Assembly: GCF_018139145.2 (NCBI RefSeq) | Contig: NC_059472.1 | Coordinates: forward strand, 101,072,877 to 101,136,876 | DNA length: 64,000 nt | DNA from: Gymnogyps californianus | Lineage: Eukaryota > Chordata > Aves > Accipitriformes > Cathartidae | Direction of reading: 5' to 3' | Part shown: positions 48,413-59,755 of the stretch, one piece after another | How positions within the stretch are numbered: the stretch's first letter is position 1 | How the letters are laid out: the number at the start of each line of letters is the position of its first letter | Translations under genes and position numbers: made by a program | Notes under the pieces: model-generated | Told to the model about the DNA's origin: nothing | What the model saw: only the letters and a program-made list of their open reading frames with translations | The model's database searches: none

Positions 48413-50481
48413 GCATGCCCCTGAAGCTGGGGCACAGGGACGATCACAGCTTGGAGCAGCTGCCCTCTGGTAATGACAGCACTGCTTCCTCTTACTCCAA
48501 TTGGGAGCTGGAGTTGTGGGACTAAATTTCCTCTTCAATGAAAATTCAGCAAAAAGTTTTGGAAATAACCCTATAGAAATATTTCATGCAGTCAAAGTAC
48601 TTACACTAGCCTTTTGATACTGTGTTATAATTTATGATGATGAAAGTTTAAACACTTTGACTCTTAGAACATTCAAAACATGGTAATTATTTCTGGTGCT
48701 AAATTTCAACGACATTAGAGGTCTGGAAGAGAACTGTTCAAGTGTCCACTTCCAGTGTGCTAACGTAGCACACTCATTCTGGTATGATAATCTTATACGG
48801 ATGTGTGAAGTGTCAAACTGATGGGTGAAGGTTTTCCTGGTTGTCTTTGGTCTTTAATACATATTTTTAAGAGGTTCCTCTGTCTTTTCAAATGTCTGAC
48901 ACTGTCTTTTAGTGGGACAGCACTGTTGGCTTCCTTTGCAGCAGAAAAGCTTTGTACGTTGCCACCATTAACATATTCCACTGAGCAAGGCGGCGAGAGT
49001 TAAGATGTGATCTGCTAATATGCTCAGGCAGAAGGCTCTTCCATACATAGAATACTAATTGTCAAAATGAAAGCCAGTGGGTTTTGCTTCCTGTTTCTTA
49101 ATGCTCAGCAGAATCTTTTGTGACCCTGACCATGCAATTATACCCAAAGGAGAGATGTCCCAATTTGTCATTGAGGTAGCTTTGGCAATGGGGGCTGATG
49201 CAGCAGTCATGAGGGAAAAGCAAACATGCTGTAGCATTAAAGTTCATTTGATAGGTTTTAAGTGATGACTTTTAGTGATCCACCAGCTTTTTACTAAGGC
49301 TTGGAATGTTTTGCAACGTTGTAGCTTACATCAGCTTTCTTCTCTACTAAGACCTGAGGTGGGAGAGTTGTCTATTTGCCAATATCTTGTTTTCTTAGGA
49401 GACTCCTGCCTAAAATTGTGGTGTGTGGTTTGTTCCCATCCCCCACCCCCCCACCCCTTGCTGCACGCCAAAGAGGGGTACTAACATTTTCAAGTATTCA
49501 AAGCTATTAATATAGGGTTGATGAGGCATTAATAAAGGCAAATATTACTAGCTATCATCTGATGATAAGCTAGCGCTATGGTAAAAAGGAATAGATCAGC
49601 CAAGCTTCCTCTGGCTTCTATTTTTAGAACTTGTATTTTCATCTGCTTTAAAAACTTCTTCTGTTGTTGCTCTGATTTTTATTGTTTGACTTGCAAGTTT
49701 ATGCTGTTGCCTGTTTAGCTTGCATGCCCATGAGTTAATTTCTCTTCCTTTACATTCTTCAGGAGCTTAAAGATGGAGTGAGTCAGTGTTTTGCAGGTGA
49801 AGGTTTAGACAAGTTATGGATAAAATAATAATAAAGGCTCTGTCTAGATTTTTATCTCTGCGCAGCAGAGGCAGATGGTTGAGAGACGAAGATGAATCTG
49901 GGTGGTCTTGATGTTGTAGACTGCCATGAGGATGGATGTTCACAGCTGGGGGATACGGAGAGAAAAAAGATCCTGAAATTCTGAAATAAGTGTATTAGCC
50001 CTTAGTTTTGCTGTGCAAGAAACCTATCTTATTTGAAAAGTAATCCAACTAGCTATTTTAGCATTGCTTATCTTAAAAGCAGCAGCAGGTAACAGTAATG
50101 CAGTCAGGAGTACCTCGCTTACTGCGGGGGTAGAAAAACTGTGATGTAAGAGTAAAAACCAGCTGGAAGTTAAGCCACATCACCCCTCCCATACACTTAT
50201 TTGTTTTTTAACAAATCAGGTCTTTAACAAATGAGATTTGGAGCATTTCAGTGATATGGAGAAGTTTATGGAAAAGTGCATTACTAGAGCTGTAACTGAA
50301 GTGATTTCATAGTTTATTTTTAGGCACTTTGGATTGAAGCTTGCTAATTGAGGGTGGGGGTGAGAAGGGAAGGTTTGCTTGGAGTTGGGTTAAGCCGAGG
50401 TTATCTGTATTTGCCTCAAGCCTGGAAGAGTTGGCAGGAGAATTGACTAAACTTTGTGAACTTGCATAGGCCTGGCCCTTA

Positions 50482-50514
50482 ACACACTCACACACACATG
50501 CACACATACACACG
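50482..50514. repeat. Degenerate (CA)n microsatellite
   Basis: ACACACTCACACACACATGC is followed by ACACATACACACG. It is imperfect, so probably old and stable. Confidence 0.85.
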
Positions 50515-52776
50515 TCCTTGAACGCTTTCTCAGCCTTCCACTCCAGCCAGCTTCTCTAACAAGCATACCGCAATCCTTTCCAGCCCACACTAGGAGGATA
50601 ATTAAATACTTTTTAGCCTAAAACTCCTGCTCCCTCCTCCTTTTTAACTTTCCCATCCACCCCCTGTACGCTCCCACTGCGGGGAAGGATGAGTGCCGTT
50701 TTCTCTTATCTCCTTGGCTATGAGGGTAGTTTCACAACCGCTCTGTGTTTCAGTTTTTCACCTACCACAGACTTAATGTATTAAAGTGGGCCAAATCTGG
50801 CACTCCTTATCCCAGACAAAGGTTTTATTGAAGTCTTTGGGAACTGTGCCTGGGACTCGGTGAGATTGCAGGCAGTGGTATTTAAAAGAGATTTCCACAG
50901 TCACTTGATTTGATTGAAGTAACTTTGGTTTTTTTTTTTCAGTGGAAGTAGCTTAATCAAGACAGTGCTTTCAAGTCTGAAATCATCTCCTATGAAGTTA
51001 CCTGGGAAGAGGTTTGAAATATCTCACTTAATGTTTTCACATCTCGGTGCATCGGTTCCCAGCCATTTCCACTCTCTGTCTTCTGTTTGAAGGCAAACCC
51101 TAACAGAGATGCCATTTATTTTACCTTCCCCCTTCAAGGTTAGGCTGGACAGTCTTGGAAGGGGTAGTGACAAGACAAACCAGTATCCTTCTGAAAGGAG
51201 AAGTTATGACAGCTTGTTATCGTGTACAACTGATTACAGGTAATGTGATGAAAGAAACAGCCTGGCTGATACTCTGACTTTACAGCACTAATAAAAGACT
51301 TAGAGGTGGGAGGGGAGGATTCAAACCTCCCTTGCATGCACACGCATACACGTGCATTCTCTCACTCTGTGATTGATGAAACAGTAGCAGGGTAAAAATT
51401 ACTTTTTTTGGGGTGGATGAGTTTATACAGTTGCTGATCCACTGGAGGCAAAATAGTATTAGGGTGAATTGCCAATGAAGAGGGAATTGGTCTGTGGAGT
51501 TAGCACTGATAGTCCTGCATAGATTCAGGCAGGAAATATTCTCCTGACCATAGAGCATCAAGTTTGCTAGAAAACCCATAGCTGGGAGTCAACCTATTAC
51601 CTGTAGAGCTTTTCTATATTTATGGTAAAAAGATGATAGATGTACTTCTTTTAAGACTTCAGAGGAAGAAAATGAAAGGGAAAAAGTTCAACTCTGTCAA
51701 AACCCACCAAAATATCAACCTGTCAGCTCCTGAGTAGGGTGTACAGTGTGTCCTGCGCAGGGAGGTGCTGTTGTAACCCAGGGAAATTTAGAGAATTGAA
51801 GTATAGCAGATATACTAGTTTCCCATTAAGCAGTTAAGACAACGTTAAAATAAAGCCTTTTCTAAGACAAAAAGAAATTGGGAAATGGTGCCTCTGCTGA
51901 CAAGACATTCATTTCTGTCTGAGGCATCATTCATTATAATTTTATAGGAAAGGCCACGCTAGTGGCATGTTTTTTCACCCTCTGCTTTTTTACTGATGCT
52001 GGTGTCCCAAGTAAGAGCCTTGTGCTCAGGTCAGAGCTGCAGATCTGGCCCTGCTGATCTGTTCCAACTTGTGGATTGCAGCAGGAGATTTACCATCAAG
52101 GTTGGGGCTCCTTTTTTCTCAGACTCGAAGGCAATCTAAAAATCTGGTGTACTACTTGTAGCTGGAAAGAAGCTGGAGAGCAAATTACTTCTAGTTGGAC
52201 TGTGGTGAGGCCACGAACTCATCTAGCATTTAGCGAAAGGATTTTGTGGTGGGAGGAGGTGGAGGCAGAAGCTGAGGATTCAGCCCAGTGAAGAGGCCAC
52301 AACATTGCAGCTGTGGCAGGTTGGTGTAATGGCTTCTATAATTTACTGGTGCCGTATGCGTGTGTCTTTTCCACTGAGCTTAAAAAAGGTTTGCCTCTAA
52401 CTACCAGGTCTCCCAGAAGAAACCGCTTTAGTACTTCTTGTTGTTTTTTCCTGTGGAAATCTCGGTGAGCCTCTCTGTCTTGTTTGCTGACTCCACCAGT
52501 CCTCTTGGCATCTCTGCCTTGTCTCTGACTACTCAGTGACTTGTTCCCGGTAGCGCCTGTCCTCACAAGTCGTGCAATGAGTGTATGACTAGAATAGCGT
52601 TCTTGGCCACTTACATGTGTGTTTAACTGAAGTTCATGAAGGTCCATTGAATGAAGTTACCAGAACTATACTATAAAAATGTACTTTTTTTTTTTTTCTT
52701 TTTTACATAGAGACATGTTTTAATTATTGAGTCATGTCTGGACATAAGTTTTGGGTGTGTTTTTGTTTTGTTTTGG

Positions 52777-52790
52777 TTTTTTTTTTTTTT
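52777..52790. repeat. Poly-T run (T14)
   Basis: It is preceded by TTTTGTTTTGTTTTGG, so the full T-rich stretch starts near 52760. Confidence 0.85.
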
Positions 52791-53400
52791 ACTAATGGGT
52801 CTTTCCATAGTGTGTACATCTAAGAAGGAGCTGGGGCAAATGCACAGTAAGGAAAAATAAACCCTTGTGTTAGGATGGGCTATATTTTTTTGAAACAATC
52901 ATATCTATGTCTTTTGGAGTTTAATCTGTGCCAAGATTTCTGTCTGTGGTTTCCTCGTGTACTTGCATTGTGCCATTTCATCTCCACAGAATTTTTTTTG
53001 CCCTGTTCAACTTTTTCAGTTGTGTTACATTTTTCCTTTTTTCTTACCTGAAAACAAAACTTCTGTTTTGATTTGTCTTTCATATTTTTTCAGTGATGGA
53101 AACGGAGCTGAATGTGTTGGACTAGTGGTTGAGTTTCTGTTGCTCAGCTCTTTTTTATGACATTCATTTTAACAGTGTAATTTCTACAACAATTAACATT
53201 CCTCCAGGCTGAGAATAGCTCTAACGGAAGCCTGTCTGTGAGCTGAGAGAGCAGCAGAAGTGGTCTGGGAGTAGAAAGCTTAAACAGTGAGGTTAAACAG
53301 GTCAAATGAGAAGAAACAGTCAGTTGAAAGAAGTGAATAGTACAGGGGATTAGAAGAAGGGACGAAGCTTAATGGCCAGGTTTTGCAGTGAGGTTGTTAC

Positions 53401-56400
53401 TTATGTGTAGGTAAATTCTCTTTGTTTTGACATCAATATTCAGAAGTTTGGTTTTGTCTCTGAAGCCCAAAATGTTATTTTGTAGAAATACAAAAAGCCT
53501 GATTTCTTGCATATTATCTTTCCCACACACCTTTGACTCGGTGAGATTCTACCATTCTCCATAGAGGTAGTTCTTTTCAGACTTCTGTTCATTGAAAAAG
53601 AAAATACCTTCAGTTGGCAAATACGAGTAATGGTTTGCAATCTGCCTGTTGCTCTCTTGCAGGTGCACACAAACTTGGTTTCAATAGTAAGACACCACAC
53701 ATTGTTATCTTGTTTTTCCTTTGCCATGTACAAGCAGAGTCCAAGATCAGATAGAGGAAATGCCATGTTGACCTGTGGTTGTTACTGAAATATTTTTGAC
53801 TCTTGACTTCATGAGTTAGTTGTCTTTATCTACTATGGCAGATTTCTTGTCTGGAAAAAACAATTTTTCCATCATGGATTAGTACAAATGAATGCTATGG
53901 AAGATCCCTATGATTCTGACTAAGAATTGTTCTGCTGTCCGTGGCTTGAAGAAATGGCAATAAGCTAAATGTTTCTGGTATGCTTTGTGGCTGAAATACA
54001 TTAGCAGTGGATTCCAAGACAGAGCAAAGTTGAAATATGTATTACACTGATTTCTCTTATTCTTTGTAGATGACCTCCCCATATTTAAATGTAACAGGGC
54101 AAACAGAGAGTATAAATGTGTGCTGTGTGTGACACAAGTGTGAGAACTGGAGGGTGCAGGCTGGATGGGATTCCTTGGTTTCCCTCTGAGAGGAGCTCTG
54201 TCGAGTCCAGTGGAATTTTTGCACATGATGTTCAGGGTTGTTGCTACAGATCACCTTCAGTGGGATGTAATGTTATTTCTTTTCTCTAGTGAACAGAAGC
54301 AAGAATTGGTTTCTTTTCTAAAATTCATTGAACTTTTGCTGATTTGTGATTCTATGCTAATGGTTTTCCATTTTGTGCAGAAACATCTTTCCTTGTCTTG
54401 TTATGTGTAATGATAATGAGTAAGGAGGAAATGGCTTCATAGGTGATAAAGGACATTACAAAAGTCCTGCTGTGAGTTAACTGTAAGCTAAATTGTGTTC
54501 AAATCATCAGCTTTGTGCACAGGTCTCCTACTGTGTTTCATCCTTCCTTCCTCCATTCTCTGCTTTCTGATAGGCTTTGCAGCCTGGTCTTTGCCAAGAA
54601 AGCATAAAGCATTGGAAGGAAAATGGGAGTTAATTGTATTTAATGGTGGGCCAGGAAGGGGGGAAGGGAGATAAGGTTTTAATATCAAGAGCCAGCATCA
54701 ATTCTGAATATACACGTGCTTTTAAGCTCGTTTCATTAAAATAATTTCAAAAACAACTCCTTCAAAAATACTGGTCATCTTGGCAAAGTACCATGATACT
54801 TTTTTTTGAAATGTGAACTCTGGAGGAGCTAACACTGGGCCCATTAAAAAAAAACTTACTTTCCCCTTCCTTGTATCTCTCTCCTGCCTTTGCCCCCTAA
54901 ACAACTGACCGATAAGCAAAAACCTCAGAACTAGCTGTTCCTGCCTTGGTGGTTGGAATAGCTTTTCCTGCTTTAGTATACGTTAAGCTCTGCCTGTGCT
55001 GACCTCTGAGGAGGACATCTCTTGCAGATCTTCATCTCTTCTGGTGCTCTAGGAATGGTGGCAGGTCCACGTGCACTGCAACGGGGTGCTCGTCTGCTCC
55101 CTTGGCTTTTTGGTGAGGCTGGTGCGCTCAGGTCTGGCCCCTATGCAGTGTCAGGACCATGGCGTGGGGTGCCTACATGGACTCGGAAGCACTCCCAAAC
55201 CACAGATACATACATCTAGTGGTGTGGCAGGGTTTGCAAGGAAAGGTTTACGGAGAATTTAGGACCTGTCTCCCCAGCACCTTCTTGCTTCAGAGTTTGC
55301 CAAGCCATCTCAGAGTAAATTGGTACTTTTATGTAGTGTAAGGTAGAAATACCAACTTGGGTCCCAAAAGTAGGACCGTACCACAGCTCAGAGGCAGTGC
55401 AGGGTTGACATGGCTGTTAGCAGTCCTGGAGCCAAGTCACTTACTGCTCACTCAAAAATCAAGTCACGTTTGATACTAACCTCTAACCTGCCTCGCGCAG
55501 AGCTGCAAACAAGCTGCTTCTCCACCTCTCCATTTGTGGGCATCTGTGATTTCAGTGTACCACAAACAGATGCCTGCTGTCCTGCTGCTGCCCATGCCAC
55601 CTTTGCTGAAACAAGCTGCTTGGCACACGATTCATGTCTGCAGCACATTGCGCCTTGCAAACTAGGGGTGTCTCTCTAAATCCCCTTGGTCGTGTTCTCC
55701 CCAGACCATGCACCAGCCTGGTGTGGGGAGCTGCCTGCTGCAGATTCAAGAGTTGATGCAGGCTTTCCAGGCCAGGGAAGCTGGGTCCCTCCTCAGCTTG
55801 CCAGGGAAGCTGGTGGGAACCGGAGCATTAGGGTCTGTGTTTCCTCACCAGCTATTTGAATCTGTTATGTTTTCATGAAACACTTTTGTTCTGCTGATGA
55901 GGATTTTTTTTTTTAAATTTTATTTTTTTTGGATAAATGAGATTCTTGTCAGAAAATACCAGTCAGGGTTGGGAATGGAGTTAAATAGAAATATATTGTT
56001 ATAATAATACCAGAGAAAATTTCCAAGCATGATCTGAATGCAAGTCTTGATTTCTTTTGCTATGGGTCAGAGGAGTGTAAACTGCCCCTTTCATCTGTGT
56101 AGTGCTGGATTCTGAGACAGAAATGCTTGGTATTTAATATTCGGTATTTTATTTTAACTATTTCTCTGCTGAGAAGTAATAAAGATCCAAATAGTGTCCA
56201 TTTTTGTAATAATATAGTGGCTGGTCCAGTCTCAGAAGTTACAAGGCTCTTAACAGTTAAAGGCTGTGACCTTTTATCTCTGGCAACTTCTACTCTAACT
56301 TATGTAACTTATAGCAGAAGGTAAGATTCAGGATGGCACAGGTTAAGTAGAATTTGATACATTAAGTAATGCAAGAGGCATTGTAGAGAACTTGTTTCAA
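53401..56400. other. Unique noncoding DNA with weak ORFs
   Basis: Minus-strand ORFs at 53440-53766 (108 codons) and 53879-54226 (115 codons) look mildly protein-like but match nothing that I recognise. The first could in principle include an exon ending at CTGAAG then GTATTT (minus strand, near 53608). 55000-55250 is GC-richer, with three short overlapping + frames. No gene is supported. Confidence 0.55.
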
Positions 56401-58200
56401 TTGTTATGGTTTTCAATGGGAAGAAAATGAAAATTACTTAGTTTTTAAGTCTACAGTGCACAAGGCTGGAGTCTTAGTATCCTGAGATTTTACTGAATAT
56501 TTTATATCAGATATTATACATAGTATAATAGTATATATAGTAGTATGATCTACTAAATAAACATTGGATAAGAAGTTTTGAGTAATGTACGGCAACTTCC
56601 TTAAAAGCATCAAAATGTGGAACATATCGCTACTTGCATGTTGTTGACTTCTAGCCCATGTAATAGGTTGGCTATGGTAAAAGCTTATGCCCCAAACTCA
56701 TTTGCTCTTCTGAAGCTGATGGTGTCTTCCTGAGTTCAAGATGTTTTAATGATTTTTATACTTTATATTTTAAAAGAATGATGGTTGAAGATAAGCTAGA
56801 TTTATTCTTCTTCCCCAAATGAGTGTGATTAAGATAATCATTTTAGCTTATTTCTGAGTAGCTGCTAATTCTTTCTTTGAGGGCTATGTGTAAAAAATAC
56901 ACCTTGCAGTTTTGTCTTGCATTAAATATATGGACTCATTTGTTGCCAGAATTAATTACACCTATAAGGAAAGTATGTAGCTAAAAGGAAGCGGTGGAAG
57001 CATAGGAAGCTATTTCCTTTTTGAAATCTGACCACTTGAAACCACTGATAATGTCTGGAAACCTGGAAGTTTTCAGGTTTTCAAAAACCTGGAAACCTGA
57101 TGCGCCATAGTTTTGTTCCTATGGTCATTATATTTCTTGGTGCACATAATCAGTATTATTTTAAAGAATGAAAACTGCAAAAGTACAATAGATTATTTTC
57201 ATAATTAATTTTTTGCATTGGTTTTCTTTCAGTGTTAAAAATTAATGTAAAAGAGATTAAAATTATGTATATTATAAACAAGGCTCCGTCTCTGAGCACT
57301 TTGGAGCAAGGTGTTCTACTAGCCCATGCTCAGAGTCATGGTTCCGCTACAACTTGATAGAATAAGGCAGAATCAAAGTAGTGTCAGTTTTGAGGCCACT
57401 TTTACACTTGGTGATCAGTGGAAGGGTTTAAGAGTGTGGACATTCTTGGATGTGTTGTGCTATCATCAGCAAAGATAAAATAATATTTCCTTTATCATGT
57501 GCCTTGTTCATTGATAGTCATTATTCAGATTATACCTAGAATGTCTTATAAAATATTTAAGAACAGAACAAAACCCACCACAGAAGTTTAGCTGGCAAGC
57601 TGTGGAGGCTGTGCAACTCTTCCGCAGACACAGAGATGCTAGTTTTTAATTTGAAAGGAACAAACTTCCAAGTTCTACTCCCAGTTTTCTATTCTGATGG
57701 ATTTAGTGACCTGCACTTGGTGAACTTTCATGTGAAGATATATTTAAAATATTTTTCAGTCTTTTTGTAATTTAAATGAAATTTCAGATGGCAGGCTTGC
57801 TTTACAGTTAACGACTAGCTTTACGGTTAATTTTCAGGGAATGTGTACATTTTCATGTGTATTGTGGTTGTATTAAAAAAAAAGAAATGAGATTTTCATA
57901 TCAAGAAGAAAATGCGCAAAAAGAAAATAGATCACCTTTTTCCATTTTGAGCTGATTCCGAAGCAAAGCTAATTAATGCAAACTTTTTGTGTCTTCAGAG
58001 GTCGGATTGGCAATTCAGGTCTGTGACCAGCAATTAAGTGGCAGATAACCCAAGTTATGCACTTGCGTATATCTGCATAACAGGCCAACTTAAAAATAGT
58101 GAACTGCTAAGAAATCGTTTCTTCAACCTGCTGGGCATGCATACCTTTCTTTCGGCCTTAAGCTTCCCGTGGAGAAGCCCAGGAGAAGCTAAACTCTTCC
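56401..58200. other. AT-rich noncoding DNA
   Basis: A long AT-rich stretch with TA-rich patches (for example 56513-56545 and 57240-57275) and no ORF above about 65 codons. It contains the hairpin at 57070-57095. Confidence 0.65.
57070..57095. repeat. 12-bp hairpin, 2-nt loop
   Basis: TTTTCAGGTTTT pairs with AAAACCTGGAAA, with one wobble in RNA and a CA loop. The motif CTGGAAACCTG also occurs as a direct repeat flanking it (starting about 57055 and 57089), so direct and inverted copies of one short word are packed into 50 bp. Confidence 0.75.
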
Positions 58201-58219
58201 TGCAGCAGAGGAGTTGAAT

Positions 58220-58400
58220 AAATGGGACTGCAGCAGTGCCGACCAGGAGGTCCGGAGGCCCCTGCGTGGGGTGGGGGGAGAGACCCAGGATGGGCCTGGG
58301 TTTCACATACAGGTGTTTGCAAGCAGGGCCCCCGGGTATGTGCCTCAGCTCCTTTAGCAGCTGTGGCCCGTGTCCTTTGGGCTAGGTTAGGGTACAGCAC
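58220..58400. other. GC-rich patch
   Basis: GC-rich sequence with short ORFs on both strands. No promoter elements or repeat family were recognised. Confidence 0.4.
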
Positions 58401-58443
58401 GCATGTAGGAATGCGCTTCTGAAAGTTATGAAGTGTTGTCGGA

Positions 58444-58456
58444 ATATATATATATA
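58444..58456. repeat. (AT)n run
   Basis: ATATATATATATA followed by AATTC and T8. Confidence 0.85.
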
Positions 58457-58478
58457 ATTCTTTTTTTTCCCCTTTGAA

Positions 58479-58508
58479 AGCGGGGGTGAGGGGCAGGAGG
58501 GGGGTAAT
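58479..58508 (+). repeat. G-rich stretch
   Basis: Tracts GGGGG, GGGG, GG and GGGGGG are separated by 1-3 bases. It is a possible G-quadruplex on the + strand, at least as a two-tetrad form. Confidence 0.6.
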
Positions 58509-58734
58509 GTTTTGGAATGCTGTGCTGAAAACCTCAGTCAGGTATAATGAAGTTTAAGATGTCTGCCCGAAGGTATTTGCAACCTACAGTGGCAGCTGTG
58601 AGGGGCAAATTACAGCTTTCATCTCGCCTGCGTGCAGGAGATGAGTTCAGTGGGAGATAACTCCTGTGGCCCTGACTCGCGTGTCGAGCCAGAGGTGAGC
58701 CCCTGCTCTATATGGGGCACCTATGCTTTGTCTT

Positions 58735-58920
58735 TCTCTCAGCCCTAACCCTATCTCTGACCCGAACTTTGCACTGAGCCCTAGACCAGGTCCCCCAGCC
58801 ATGGCCCAGACGAGGAGTTTCTTGCAGCCCTGTTTTCTCGGCACCTTGCCTGGGGCAGCCCCTATCCAGCCCCACTCCTTGTGGGCCCTTAGGCTTTCTC
58901 TTTCATCCTGAACCCTAATT
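58735..58920. repeat. Degenerate CCCTAA-like stretch
   Basis: AGCCCTAACCCTATCTCTGA, GAGCCCTAGACC, GGCCCTTAGGC and TGAACCCTAA recur along about 190 bp. They recall the telomeric C-strand word CCCTAA, but there are never more than two adjacent units. This is not an interstitial telomere. It may be the remnant of a C-rich minisatellite. Confidence 0.3.
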
Positions 58921-59719
58921 TTATTTTTAGCTCTCAGCTAAGGGCATAAATAACAGGCATCTTCTCTTTGCTCCTATGGGAGATGGCACAACAAGGTAAT
59001 CTTGATGCTACTTTTTCTCTGTGGTAGGGGATGAAGGGATTCCTGCTGCCTCTGTTCCTCCTCCTCTTCCACTCCAGTGGGGGATGATAGGGGTCACAGC
59101 ATGAAATAGGGCAGTGAGGGTGACTGTCATAGTATATATGGGCTTTGGATTGATGTGACCCAGATTTGTATGGTTTGCCTCCTCCCCTATTGTGTTTCTT
59201 GATGGTGAGGTGAGAGGGGAGATTCAGACCATCTTCTTTCCTGAGGTGCCCATGGCTCACATTATGTATGGTCTTTATTAAGAAAGCAAGCCCCGAAACC
59301 TCCCTCCCTGCCCCCCAAAACCAAGCTGTGACTGCATTGGATAGGATTGAAATAGGTATAAGCAAATATGAATTACTTTTCTAAGGTCCTGAGGCTCAAT
59401 TTGCTGCTACTTTGAGAATATTCTTGGAAGCAATACAGCCAAAGTCTAGGTCATATCAGCATTGTGTTGACGAAGTGATATGATTTTACTTGTTAAAATA
59501 ACAGTGAAAAGATCGTTAGTGGTAGTGATGGTTGTGAAAGTAATCTTTCAGGAAACCTTCCAGTTGTGGGGACAGGCATAACACTTTTTGGAGGAGGGAA
59601 GAACATCAAGACTGATTTTTAGAAGTATATTTGCATTTCCAGGAAAACCTCACAACCAGTTGGTCTTTAACTTACCTTATTTCACAGTGGTTTTAGAGTA
59701 TAAATGGTGCTTTGCAACA

Positions 59720-59755
59720 CCCCCCCCCCTTTGTGTGCGTGCGCGCATGCACATG
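59720..59755. repeat. C10 run plus 24-nt Z-DNA-prone tract
   Basis: Ten C residues (59720-59729), then TT, then 24 nt of perfect alternation (59732-59755) including CGTGCGCGCATGCAC. Confidence 0.85.

Larger units (their letters stand above)
44051..53400. other. Unique noncoding DNA, no gene seen
   Basis: No gene was recognised. The longest ORF is 141 codons on the minus strand (44739-45164), without domains or splice context. It contains T27 at 47271-47297, interrupted T at 48386-48412, a (CA)n-type stretch at 50482-50514, and T runs at 52685-52697 and 52777-52790. Confidence 0.65.

Noticed and set aside
49764..49797. Possible micro-exon after a strong acceptor (TTTACATTCTTCAG)
   Set aside because: Only about 34 nt, with a weak donor (GTGAAG) and no neighbour in compatible frame.
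53879..54226. Minus ORF with a passing resemblance to a GPCR TM7/helix 8 (NPLLMYFSHKAY)
   Set aside because: The NPxxY spacing is wrong, there are no other transmembrane helices in frame, and the rest of the ORF is not membrane-like.
58735..58920. Interstitial telomere repeat
   Set aside because: Never more than two adjacent CCCTAA-like units, so it does not qualify as a telomeric array.
58934..59365. 143-codon minus ORF
   Set aside because: Basic, low-information peptide. No homology recognised and no transcript signals.
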